DNA from: Alphaproteobacteria bacterium
GTDB taxonomy: Bacteria > Pseudomonadota > Alphaproteobacteria > CALKHQ01
Direction of reading: 5' to 3'
DNA length: 56,841 bases
Assembly: GCA_041396705.1 (NCBI GenBank)
Contig: JAWKYB010000025.1
Span: forward strand, 1-56,841
Shown here in pieces: positions 7,832 to 15,301 of the stretch (position 1 is its first letter; the number at the start of each line of letters is the position of its first letter). A program made the position numbers and the translations under genes. The notes below the pieces were generated by a model, which ran no database searches, was not told where the DNA came from, and worked only from the letters and a program-made list of their open reading frames with translations.

Positions 7832-8386
7832 ATGCTGATCCGGGCCCACGCGATCCTCGCCGCCGCGCTCGCCGCGACCGTGCCGATGACGGCCGGCGCC
7901 CAGGGCACCCAGCTGGCCGAACTGTCCATTCCGGTGCCCGCCGCGGAATTGCCGGCGGCGCCGACCGCGGCGGCCCTTGCCGGCGACGCCCTGCCGGACC
8001 CGTCGGCCGCCGCCATCGTCGCCAGCGTGCTCGCCATGGCGCCGGACGGAAGCTGGGCCGATCTGTCGATCGCCGCGCTGGTGCAGAACAACGGCGGCGA
8101 CTTCGTGTCGGCCGGCGGCCTGCAGGCGGTGCTGCTGACCGCGACCGATGGGCGCAGCCTCGCCCAGGTCGATTTCGCCATGCTGCCGGCCGGCGGCGCG
8201 GTCCGCCTGCCGGCGGTGCTGCGCGTCCGCGCCGACGATGCCGCCCTGCCCGACCTTGTGCTGCAGGTCGCCTACGACGCCGACATCCGGCTCGATGCCA
8301 ACGCCGCCAACGACGACTGCCGGATGACCAACAACGTCGTGCGCATGACCGCCGCCGAGCTGCGCGCCGCCGCCTTCGGCGCCTGA
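7832..8386 (+). CDS. Secreted protein with CARDB-like beta-sandwich, function unknown
   Basis: A 184-residue protein with a signal peptide (MLIRAHAILAAALAATVPMTAGA). The mature part ends with a strand pattern in which DIRLDANAANDD is followed by CRMTNN, reminiscent of CARDB/adhesion-type Ig-like domains (D-x-N-x-x-N before the last strand). No enzyme motif is visible. It is divergent from the PQQ dehydrogenase and stands alone. An AGGA nine bases before the ATG at 7832 supports the start; an earlier in-frame start at 7748 would spoil the signal peptide. Confidence 0.6.
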   Translation: MLIRAHAILAAALAATVPMTAGAQGTQLAELSIPVPAAELPAAPTAAALAGDALPDPSAAAIVASVLAMAPDGSWADLSIAALVQNNGGDFVSAGGLQAVLLTATDGRSLAQVDFAMLPAGGAVRLPAVLRVRADDAALPDLVLQVAYDADIRLDANAANDDCRMTNNVVRMTAAELRAAAFGA

Positions 8387-8527
8387 CCGGCCGCCGCCCG
8401 CCCCGCGTTGCCCGGCCGCCGCGGGCCATGCTAGCGTCCGCGCCGCCGCCGGGGCACGGTCCTGCGAAGACGGACCGACCCGCGCCAGGGGGGACAGGGA
8501 GCGACGCGTGCGTCCGCGCAGGGAACG

Positions 8528-9340
8528 ATGAAAGCCGGCCAAGGCGCCACGCCGGAACAGACCTCGACCGCCATCGCGATCCGTAACCTTTCGCTGACCT
8601 TCCAGGCCAACGATCAGCCGGTGCATGCCCTGGCCTCGGTCGACCTCGACGTCGCCCGCGGCGAGTTCGTTTCCCTGATCGGGCCGTCCGGCTGCGGCAA
8701 GACCACACTGATGCGGGTGATCGCCGACCTGGAGCAACCCTCCGCGGGCACGGTGCAGGTGTTCGGCCGCAGCCCGACCGAAGCGCGGCTGGCCCGGCTC
8801 TATGGCTATGTGTTCCAGGCGCCGACCCTGCAGGCGTGGCGCACCGTCGCCCGCAACGTCACGCTACCGCTCGAGATCATCGGCGTCCCGGCTGCGGAGC
8901 GCCGGCGGCGGGCCGAGGCCGGGCTGGCGATGGTCGGCCTCGGCGGTTTCGAGGGCAAATATCCCTGGCAGCTCTCCGGCGGCATGCAGCAGCGGGTGTC
9001 GATCGCCCGCGCGCTGTCGTTCGATCCCGAGCTGCTGCTGATGGACGAGCCGTTCGGCGCGCTCGACGAGATCACCCGCGACCATCTGAACGAGGAGCTG
9101 CTGGCGCTGTGGGCGAAGACCGGCAAGACCGCGATCTTCGTCACCCATTCCATCGCCGAGGCCGTCTTCCTGTCGACGCGCATCGTGGTGATGAGCCGGC
9201 GCCCGGGGCGCATCGTCGAGACGATCCCGTGCACCCTGCCGCCGGACCGCGACCTGACCGTCCGCGACGCGCCGGAGTTTCTCGAGATCGCGGCGCATGT
9301 CCGGCGCGCCCTGCGCGACAGCCACAGCTATGACGACTGA
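8528..9340 (+). CDS. ABC importer ATPase, SsuB/TauB/ThiZ-like
   Basis: A 270-residue nucleotide-binding subunit. Walker A is GPSGCGKTT (about residue 56), the Q-loop region is VFQAPTL, the signature is LSGGMQQR, and Walker B is LLLMDEPFGALD, followed by the H-loop THSIAEA. This is the nitrate/sulfonate/taurine/pyrimidine-precursor group. It is the first gene of an importer operon: it overlaps the first permease by 11 bases, then come a second permease, a binding protein and an amidohydrolase, all on the same strand. Confidence 0.93.
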   Translation: MKAGQGATPEQTSTAIAIRNLSLTFQANDQPVHALASVDLDVARGEFVSLIGPSGCGKTTLMRVIADLEQPSAGTVQVFGRSPTEARLARLYGYVFQAPTLQAWRTVARNVTLPLEIIGVPAAERRRRAEAGLAMVGLGGFEGKYPWQLSGGMQQRVSIARALSFDPELLLMDEPFGALDEITRDHLNEELLALWAKTGKTAIFVTHSIAEAVFLSTRIVVMSRRPGRIVETIPCTLPPDRDLTVRDAPEFLEIAAHVRRALRDSHSYDD

Positions 9341-10244
9341 CGCCGCGGTATCGTCGCGCCGGACGCGGCGCGGTGCCGTCGCGGTCGTCGTCGCCGGGCT
9401 CGTCGCCGTCTGGTACCTCGTCGCCGTGCCGCTGAACGGGGCACAGCTGGAAGACCTCTATGCCCGCATCGACCCGGATCGCAGTTTCAGCTTCGGCGAA
9501 CGCCTGTCGGCAACCTGGGACAGCGGCCGCCCGATGCTGCCAACGCCGGACCTGATCGCCGCCGATTTCTGGACCAGCGCGACCGAAGCCGCGGTCACCA
9601 GCAAGCGCAATATCCTCTACCACGCCGCAGTCACCACCGGCGCCACCGTGCTCGGCTTCGCCCTCGGCGCGCTGATGGGCGTGGCGCTGGCGGTCGGGCT
9701 GGTCCACCTGCGCACGCTGGACGCCAGCCTGATGCCGTGGCTGATCGCCTCGCAGACGATCCCGATCCTGGCCATCGCGCCGATGCTGCTGGCGGTGCTC
9801 GGCACGCTGGGCCTGACCGGACTGGCGCCGAAGGCGGCGATCGCGATGTATCTGTGCTTCTTCCCGGTGACGGTCGGCATGGTGAAGGGGCTGCGCGCGC
9901 CCGACCGGCTGGCCCTGGACCTGATGCGCACCTATTCGGCCAGCGGCGGCCAGGTGCTGGCCAAGCTGCGCTTCCCTACCGCGATGCCCTATCTGTTCGC
10001 CAGCCTGAAGGTCGCGATCGCGCTGGGCCTGGTCGGCACCATGGTTGCCGAGCTGTCGACCGGCGGCCAGGCCGGGCTCGGCGGCCGGCTGCTGACCGCG
10101 TCGTACAACGGCGACATGGTGCACATGTGGACCGCGCTGGTGACCTCGTCCGTGCTGGCAATCCTGCTGGTCTGGGCGGTCGGGCTGGCCGAGCGGGCGA
10201 TGGCGCGATCCACCGGCGCCCTGCGGCCGGGCAGCCGGGCATGA
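9330..10244 (+). CDS. ABC importer permease 1 (SsuC/ThiX-like)
   Basis: A 304-residue inner-membrane permease of the BPD_transp_1 family. A first membrane segment (about 14-35) is followed by an extended periplasmic loop and then five or so hydrophobic segments. The EAA-like coupling loop (DLMRTYSASGGQVLAKLRFP) matches the site that contacts the ATPase. It starts inside the ATPase gene and overlaps permease 2 by ATGA. Two distinct permeases suggest a heterodimeric channel, whereas most SsuC-type importers use one gene product twice. Confidence 0.9.
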   Translation: MTTDAAVSSRRTRRGAVAVVVAGLVAVWYLVAVPLNGAQLEDLYARIDPDRSFSFGERLSATWDSGRPMLPTPDLIAADFWTSATEAAVTSKRNILYHAAVTTGATVLGFALGALMGVALAVGLVHLRTLDASLMPWLIASQTIPILAIAPMLLAVLGTLGLTGLAPKAAIAMYLCFFPVTVGMVKGLRAPDRLALDLMRTYSASGGQVLAKLRFPTAMPYLFASLKVAIALGLVGTMVAELSTGGQAGLGGRLLTASYNGDMVHMWTALVTSSVLAILLVWAVGLAERAMARSTGALRPGSRA

Positions 10245-11344
10245 GCCCGCAGCGCGCCCGCACGGCCGGCCTGCTGGCCGACCTGGCCGCCGCGATGCTG
10301 ACCGCGCCGCTGTTCGTCAGCACCCTGGTCGACGGCACCGGCGCCGCCGCAACGGCGGCGGCGCTGTTCGCCCCGCTGGCGGTCGCTGCGCTGGCGCTGC
10401 TGCCGCGAGCCCCGACGCTGCCGCTGCGCCTGCTGCCGTTCGCCTGCGCCGTCGTCGGTGCCGCCGCACCGCTGCTGATCCTCGACGGCGGCAGCGCCGG
10501 ACCGACGCTGTGGCTCTACATGATCGGCTACACCGCACTGCTTTGGCGCAGTCTGGCGCTGCTGGCCGCCGAAGGCGTGCCGCGCCCGATCTCGCGCGGG
10601 CTGGTCGCCGCGGTCTTCGGCATCGGGCTGGTCTGGTACTGGCAGGTGATCGTCGCCGGCTTCGGCGTGCCGCGCGAGCTGCTGCCGGCGCCGTCGGCGA
10701 TCGCGGCCGAATTCGCCGGGCAGACCGGCGTGCTGTGGTCGGACTTCGTGGTGACCTTCTTTCTGTCGGTGCTGCCCGGATTCGCGGTCGGCAGCGCGGC
10801 CGGGTTCCTGTTCGCGCTGGCGGTCGACGGCCGGCCGTTCCTCGCCCGCGGCCTGCTGCCGCTGGGCAGCGCGTTCAGCGCGATACCGATCGTCGCGGTC
10901 GCGCCGATCATGATCATGTGGTTCGGTTCCGGCCCGGAATCCAAGGCCGCCGTCGTGGTGCTGATGACCTTCTTCCCGATGATGGTCAACACGCTCGGCG
11001 GCCTCGCCACCGTGGACCGCATGGAGCTCGACCTGATGCACTCCTACGGGGCCGGCTACTGGACGCGCCTGCTCAAGCTGCGGCTGCCGACCGCCCTGCC
11101 CTTCGTCTTCACTGCGTTGAAGATCAACGCGACCCTGGCGATGATCGGCGCCATCGTGTCGGAATTCTTCGGCTCGCCGCTGGCCGGCATGGGCTTCCGC
11201 ATCAGCGCGATGATCGGGCGGCTGAACCTGGAGATGGTGTGGTCGACCATCGCCGTGGCGGCCCTGGCCGGCTCGCTGTTCTACGGCATCTGGGCGGTGC
11301 TGGAGCGGATCTTCACCTTCTGGCACCCGGCCCAGCGGCGCTAG
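10241..11344 (+). CDS. ABC importer permease 2 (SsuC/ThiX-like)
   Basis: A 367-residue permease homologous to the preceding one in its C-terminal half, with the EAA-like loop DLMHSYGAGYWTRLLKLRLP. The N-terminal 110 residues form extra hydrophobic segments not present in permease 1, so total membrane segments are near ten. Tight coupling (four-base overlap) to permease 1 supports joint assembly. The N-terminal addition has no motif I recognise. Confidence 0.9.
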   Translation: MSPQRARTAGLLADLAAAMLTAPLFVSTLVDGTGAAATAAALFAPLAVAALALLPRAPTLPLRLLPFACAVVGAAAPLLILDGGSAGPTLWLYMIGYTALLWRSLALLAAEGVPRPISRGLVAAVFGIGLVWYWQVIVAGFGVPRELLPAPSAIAAEFAGQTGVLWSDFVVTFFLSVLPGFAVGSAAGFLFALAVDGRPFLARGLLPLGSAFSAIPIVAVAPIMIMWFGSGPESKAAVVVLMTFFPMMVNTLGGLATVDRMELDLMHSYGAGYWTRLLKLRLPTALPFVFTALKINATLAMIGAIVSEFFGSPLAGMGFRISAMIGRLNLEMVWSTIAVAALAGSLFYGIWAVLERIFTFWHPAQRR

Positions 11345-11486
11345 GCCGCCGCATGCCCGCGCGGCGCCGGCCGACGTCCACGCCGGCTTTGCCAGCCGGC
11401 GCACATCGGGTTAAGAGTGGCGCACGACCGCCGGCCGGCAAGGTCCCGGCAGAGGGCGGCACGCGTCACCGAGGGAGACAGTTCGA

Positions 11487-12500
11487 ATGCGCAAGATTGC
11501 CCTGCTCGCCACCGTTTTCGGGGCGGTCGGCTTCGCCGGGTCGGCCCAGGCCCTGGACGAGTTCACGCTGCAACTGAAATGGGTCACCCAGGCCCAGTTC
11601 GCCGGCTACTACTACGCGCTCGAGCACGGCTACTACGAGGAAGAGGGGCTGGACGTCACCATCAACCCGGGCGGGCCGGATGTGAACCCGATCCAGGTGC
11701 TGATCGGCGGCGGCGCCGACGCGACGGTGGAATGGCTCGGCAACCCGCTGGCGACGCGCGAGGCCGGCACGCCGATCGTCAACATCGCCCAGATCTACAA
11801 CCGGTCCGGCCTCGGCCTGACCTGCCCGGTGTCGACCGGCATCGAGAAGCCGGAAGACCTGGCCGGCCACAAGGTCGGCACGTGGTTCTTCGGCAACGAG
11901 TATCCGACCTTTGCATTCATCAGCAACCTGGGCCTGACCTACCAGGGCGACAATCCCGACGTCGAGGTGATCAAGGTCGGCTTCAACGTCGACCCGCTGC
12001 TCAACGGCGAGGTCGATTGCATCACCACCATGACCTACAACGAATACTACCAGATCCTGCAGGCGGGCTTCGCGCCGGAGGACCTGCGCGTGTTCCAGTA
12101 CGAGGACTATGACGCCTCCGTGCTCGAGGACGGCCTGTACACGCTCGAATCCTCGATCGCCGACCCGGCGATGAACGACAAGCTGGTCCGGTTCGTCCGC
12201 GCCAGCATCCGCGGCTGGGCCGATTCGACCACCGACCAGCAGGGCGCGGTCGACGCGGTGGTCGAGAACGACGAGACCGGGCTCAGCCAGTCGATGGACA
12301 AGCAGGTCTATGCCATGGAGCAGGTCGCCAAGCTGGTCGAGCCCGGCGCGCATGGCGTCGGCTATCTCGACCCGGCCGCGTTCGACCGCTCGGTCGACGT
12401 GCTGCTGATCGGCGGCGGCGACGCGCCGGTGATCACCCAGCGGCCGGAAGGGGCCTATACCCACGAGATCTTCGACGCGGCCGTCGCCGGCCTGCAGTAA
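11487..12500 (+). CDS. ABC importer substrate-binding protein, NMT1/THI5-like
   Basis: A 337-residue periplasmic binding protein with a signal peptide cut after AQA. The opening LQLKWVTQAQFAGYYYALEHGYYEEEGLDV is the hallmark of the NMT1/THI5 family, whose members bind pyrimidine or thiamin precursors and related heterocycles. No thiamin gene and no TPP riboswitch motif is seen nearby. The next gene is a beta-ureidopropionase-like enzyme, so a pyrimidine or its N-carbamoyl breakdown product is a better guess for the ligand. A GAGGGAG lies before the ATG. Confidence 0.88.
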   Translation: MRKIALLATVFGAVGFAGSAQALDEFTLQLKWVTQAQFAGYYYALEHGYYEEEGLDVTINPGGPDVNPIQVLIGGGADATVEWLGNPLATREAGTPIVNIAQIYNRSGLGLTCPVSTGIEKPEDLAGHKVGTWFFGNEYPTFAFISNLGLTYQGDNPDVEVIKVGFNVDPLLNGEVDCITTMTYNEYYQILQAGFAPEDLRVFQYEDYDASVLEDGLYTLESSIADPAMNDKLVRFVRASIRGWADSTTDQQGAVDAVVENDETGLSQSMDKQVYAMEQVAKLVEPGAHGVGYLDPAAFDRSVDVLLIGGGDAPVITQRPEGAYTHEIFDAAVAGLQ

Positions 12501-12580
12501 CCGACGGGGCCGGCCGGCCGGGTCGATCCGACCCGCCCGGCCGCTCCACCACCACGATTTGAACAAGGAGAGCCGGGGCG

Positions 12581-13447
12581 ATGGCGACCGTGAAGGCGGG
12601 ACTGATCCAGATGGGGCTGAAGGGCGACACCTCGATGTCGCCGGACCAGATCCGCGACAAGATGATCGAGGCCCATATTCCGCTGATCGAGGAGGCGGGC
12701 CGCAAGGGCGTCCAGGTGCTCAGCTTCCAGGAGGTCTTCACCCAGCCCTACTTCTGCCCGTCGCAGGACGTGAAGTGGTATGCCGCGTGCGAGCGGATTC
12801 CCGACGGCCCGACCACCAAGCTGATGCAGGACTATGCGAAGAAGTTCAGCATGGTGATCGTGGTGCCGATCTACGAGGAGGAGATGACCGGGGTGTACTA
12901 CAACACCGCCGCGGTCATCGACGCCGACGGCAGCTATCTGGGCAAGTACCGCAAGACGCACATTCCGCAGGTTTCCGGCTTCTGGGAGAAGTTCTTCTTC
13001 AAGCCCGGCAACACCGGCTTCCCGGTGTTCGAAACCGCCTACGTCAAGCTCGGCGTCTACATCTGCTACGACCGCCATTTCCCGGAGGGCTGGCGCGCTC
13101 TGGCGCTGAACGGCGCCGAGTACATCGTCAATCCGTCGGCCACCGTCGCCGGCCTCAGCCAGTATCTGTGGGAGCTGGAGCAGCCCGCCTCGGCGGTCGC
13201 CAACGGCTGCTACATCGGGGCGATCAACCGCGTCGGCACCGAGGCGCCGTGGAACATCGGCACGTTCTACGGGTCCAGCTACGTGGTCAATCCGCGCGGC
13301 CAGATCATCGGCCAGGCCAGCCAGGACAAGGACGAACTCGTCGTCGTCGACATGGACATGGACATGGTGCGCGAGGTGCGCAACCTGTGGCAGTTCTTCC
13401 GCGACCGGCGGCCTGAGACCTACGAGGACCTGGTCGAGCTGCGCTGA
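12581..13447 (+). CDS. Nitrilase-superfamily amidohydrolase, beta-ureidopropionase-like
   Basis: A 288-residue cytoplasmic C-N hydrolase with an intact Glu-Lys-Cys triad: Glu51 in SFQEVF, Lys125 in YRKTHIP and Cys162 in ICYDRHFPEGW. The FTQPYFCP and FWEKFFFKPGN segments fit N-carbamoyl-beta-alanine amidohydrolases (beta-ureidopropionase), which release beta-alanine, CO2 and ammonia in reductive pyrimidine breakdown. N-carbamoylputrescine amidase is a possible alternative. An AAGGAG precedes the ATG at 12581. As last gene of the importer operon it probably acts on the imported ligand or a derivative; dihydropyrimidinase and dihydropyrimidine dehydrogenase are not in the window. Confidence 0.85.
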   Translation: MATVKAGLIQMGLKGDTSMSPDQIRDKMIEAHIPLIEEAGRKGVQVLSFQEVFTQPYFCPSQDVKWYAACERIPDGPTTKLMQDYAKKFSMVIVVPIYEEEMTGVYYNTAAVIDADGSYLGKYRKTHIPQVSGFWEKFFFKPGNTGFPVFETAYVKLGVYICYDRHFPEGWRALALNGAEYIVNPSATVAGLSQYLWELEQPASAVANGCYIGAINRVGTEAPWNIGTFYGSSYVVNPRGQIIGQASQDKDELVVVDMDMDMVREVRNLWQFFRDRRPETYEDLVELR

Positions 13448-13550
13448 TCCGCCGGCCTGTGCGCGGGCGCACGGCCATGCCCCGGTGTCGCCACAATCCG
13501 GCACCATATGCCGCAGGGACCGCCGGATACGGCGACAAGGAAGCAAGACG

Positions 13551-13973
13551 ATGGCAAAGCTAGCGCACATCCTCGCCCTCGGCACCGTCGCCGGACTCGG
13601 CGCCGCTCCCGCCCAGGCCTTCACCTTCGAGAACGGCACCATCTGGCCGCTCGCGGTCTCGATCAACGGCAGCGCGGCGCAGGTCGTGGCGGCGGAGGAA
13701 GTGGCGTTCCTGTTCCGTGGCCAGTGCCCGGCCGGCTGCACGCTGTCGATCGCGGTGGCCGACCCGGCGCAGGCCCAGACCCCGATCCGCGGCGCCGGCG
13801 GCGAGCCGCCGGCCATTGCCGGCAACGGCGACGCGGCCACGGTGCGGGCCCGGCTCGAGGGCGGCGGCGTCAGCGTCGAGATCGTCGGCGGCGGCCTGCC
13901 GGCCCAGACCCCCGTTCGCGCAGCCCGCGACCCCCGCTGCCGCAAGCGACGGACGGGACCGCGCCGGCGCTGA
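13551..13973 (+). CDS. Small secreted protein, probably frameshifted near its Pro-rich tail
   Basis: The frame from 13551 encodes a signal peptide (ends AQA) and a small beta-rich domain (FTFENGTIWPLAVSIN, with one Cys-x3-Cys pair in GQCPAGCTL). It ends in an unnatural basic tail at 13973. A Pro/Thr/Ala-rich stretch that looks like genuine coding sequence continues in another frame up to a TGA at 14113. Two single-base changes near 13907 and 13947 would join both parts. I do not recognise the domain; the product is exported. AAGGA before the ATG supports the start. Confidence 0.6.
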   Translation: MAKLAHILALGTVAGLGAAPAQAFTFENGTIWPLAVSINGSAAQVVAAEEVAFLFRGQCPAGCTLSIAVADPAQAQTPIRGAGGEPPAIAGNGDAATVRARLEGGGVSVEIVGGGLPAQTPVRAARDPRCRKRRTGPRRR

Positions 13974-14240
13974 CCCCGACCCCGACCACGCCGCCGCTGC
14001 AGCCCGCGCCGACCGCGCCGCTGCTGACCCCGGCGCCCGAGACGCCGGCCCCGGCCGCGCCGCCATCGGGCTTCGTGCCGCCGCCACCGCCGCCGGAGTA
14101 TTCCGGAAACTGACCAAGAGATGGATGAATTATTGCCTCGCATTCGCGGCAAATTCGCCAAAAACGCCAAGTATTATTTAGAAGATCTAAAATAATCTGG
14201 TGTTTTCTGGTGTCAGTTCACCAGTGCCTGGAACCCGACC

Positions 14241-14411
14241 ATGCAGACGATCCTGAACAGCAGCGCGGCGCCCGTGCGCCAGGCCGACACCGTGCGCGAC
14301 ACCGCCGAGCGCCTTGTACGCAACGTCGGCCGCGATGCGGCCATCCGCATGTGCCGGTCCAACATGTGGCTGGGCGTGCTGGCTGAGATCGAGCGCCTCG
14401 GCGCCCACTGA
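14241..14411 (+). CDS. Small conserved-looking hypothetical protein (56 aa)
   Basis: ATG at 14241 to TGA at 14409-14411 encodes 56 residues. A helical stretch with alternating charge (DTAERLVRNVGRDAA, then MWLGVLAEIERL) and no export signal suggests a small cytosolic helical protein. The upstream 120 bases are strongly AT-rich compared with the surroundings and contain an imperfect palindrome near 14173-14190, consistent with its own promoter. Function unknown. Confidence 0.5.
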   Translation: MQTILNSSAAPVRQADTVRDTAERLVRNVGRDAAIRMCRSNMWLGVLAEIERLGAH

Positions 14412-14484
14412 CCGCGGCCCTTGCGTCCGGCCGGCCGATCGCCTAAGCAGCGCCGAGCAGGCGGCTGACGGAGTGAAGCGGGCG

Positions 14485-14664
14485 ATGCAACCGGCAGAGA
14501 CGATCCGTGTCGACAGCACGCAGGTGTCGTGCGACGGCGGCGACGGCGCGCTTGGCCATCCGCTGGTCTGGCTGGAGATGGGGGCGGCCGATCACATCGA
14601 CTGCCCCTATTGCGGCCGGCGTTTCGTGCTCAACGAAGGCGCGGCGGCCCACGCCGCGCACTGA
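14485..14664 (+). CDS. zf-CHCC zinc-finger domain protein (NDUFS6-like)
   Basis: A 59-residue protein with the single zinc site of the zf-CHCC family: Cys in VSCDGG, His in GHPLVWL, then CPYC-x-RRF. The same fold forms the C-terminus of the mitochondrial complex I subunit NDUFS6, and free-standing copies are common in alphaproteobacteria. Complex I association is possible but not shown by context. A GGAG lies nine bases or so before the ATG at 14485. Confidence 0.85.
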   Translation: MQPAETIRVDSTQVSCDGGDGALGHPLVWLEMGAADHIDCPYCGRRFVLNEGAAAHAAH

Positions 14665-14773
14665 CTAGCGCCGCACCGCACCGCCCGCCTCAGCGGGCAC
14701 CCGCGGCGGCGCGAATCCCGCAACAGCAAACGATCCGGCGGCGGCAGGCCTCGCAGCCCGCCGCCGCGCACGA

Positions 14774-15172
14774 TCAGTCCTGGCGCGCGGCCGGGGTGAT
14801 CAGGCCGAGCATCGCGCCGGCGGGATCGGCCACGATCGCGATGCGGCCGACGCCGGGCACGTCGAACGGCGGCGCATGCACCGCCCCGCCGGAAGAGCCC
14901 GCCTTGGCCGCGGCGGCGTCGACGTCGGCGACATGGACATAGGCCATCCAGTGCGGCGGGACGCCCTGGAACTGCGGCCCCGACATCTGCATCATGCCGC
15001 CCATGGTCTCGTCGCCGACCTGCCACAGGTGATACTCGCCACCCTCGCCGCCGGGCATCGGCATCGCGCCCTTGTCCCAGCCGACCACGGCCTTGTAGAA
15101 CGCCGCCGCCGCTGCCGGGTCGGGCGTCATCAGTTCGTTCCAAAAGAAGCTTCCCGGTTTGCCGTCAGCCAT
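14774..15172 (-). CDS. VOC-family (glyoxalase/bleomycin-resistance-like) protein
   Basis: A 132-residue single VOC domain: opening FFWNELMTPD, central HWMAYVHVADVD and closing GRIAIVADPAGAMLGL, the usual beta-alpha-beta-beta-beta units. Such proteins dimerise and bind a metal or small ligand. The opening resembles the group annotated as VOC hydrolases or CFP32-like antigens. Substrate unknown. The start at 15172 has a strong GGGAGG. It is divergent from polA. Confidence 0.82.
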   Translation of the reverse strand: MADGKPGSFFWNELMTPDPAAAAAFYKAVVGWDKGAMPMPGGEGGEYHLWQVGDETMGGMMQMSGPQFQGVPPHWMAYVHVADVDAAAAKAGSSGGAVHAPPFDVPGVGRIAIVADPAGAMLGLITPAARQD

Positions 15173-15301
15173 TCGTAAGTCCTCCCTTTCAAAGAACAAT
15201 GCGCGAACATTACGTTCCGCCGCTGGCAATTGCCGAATCACAATCCCGTGTGCGCGCAAGCCCCTGGGCGAAGGGCGACCGATCGCCTACAACTGCCGGC
15301 C

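Noticed and set aside
8387..8527. TPP riboswitch before the NMT1-type importer
   Set aside because: The conserved CTGAGA and ACCTGA-type elements are absent; the leader is plain GC-rich sequence.
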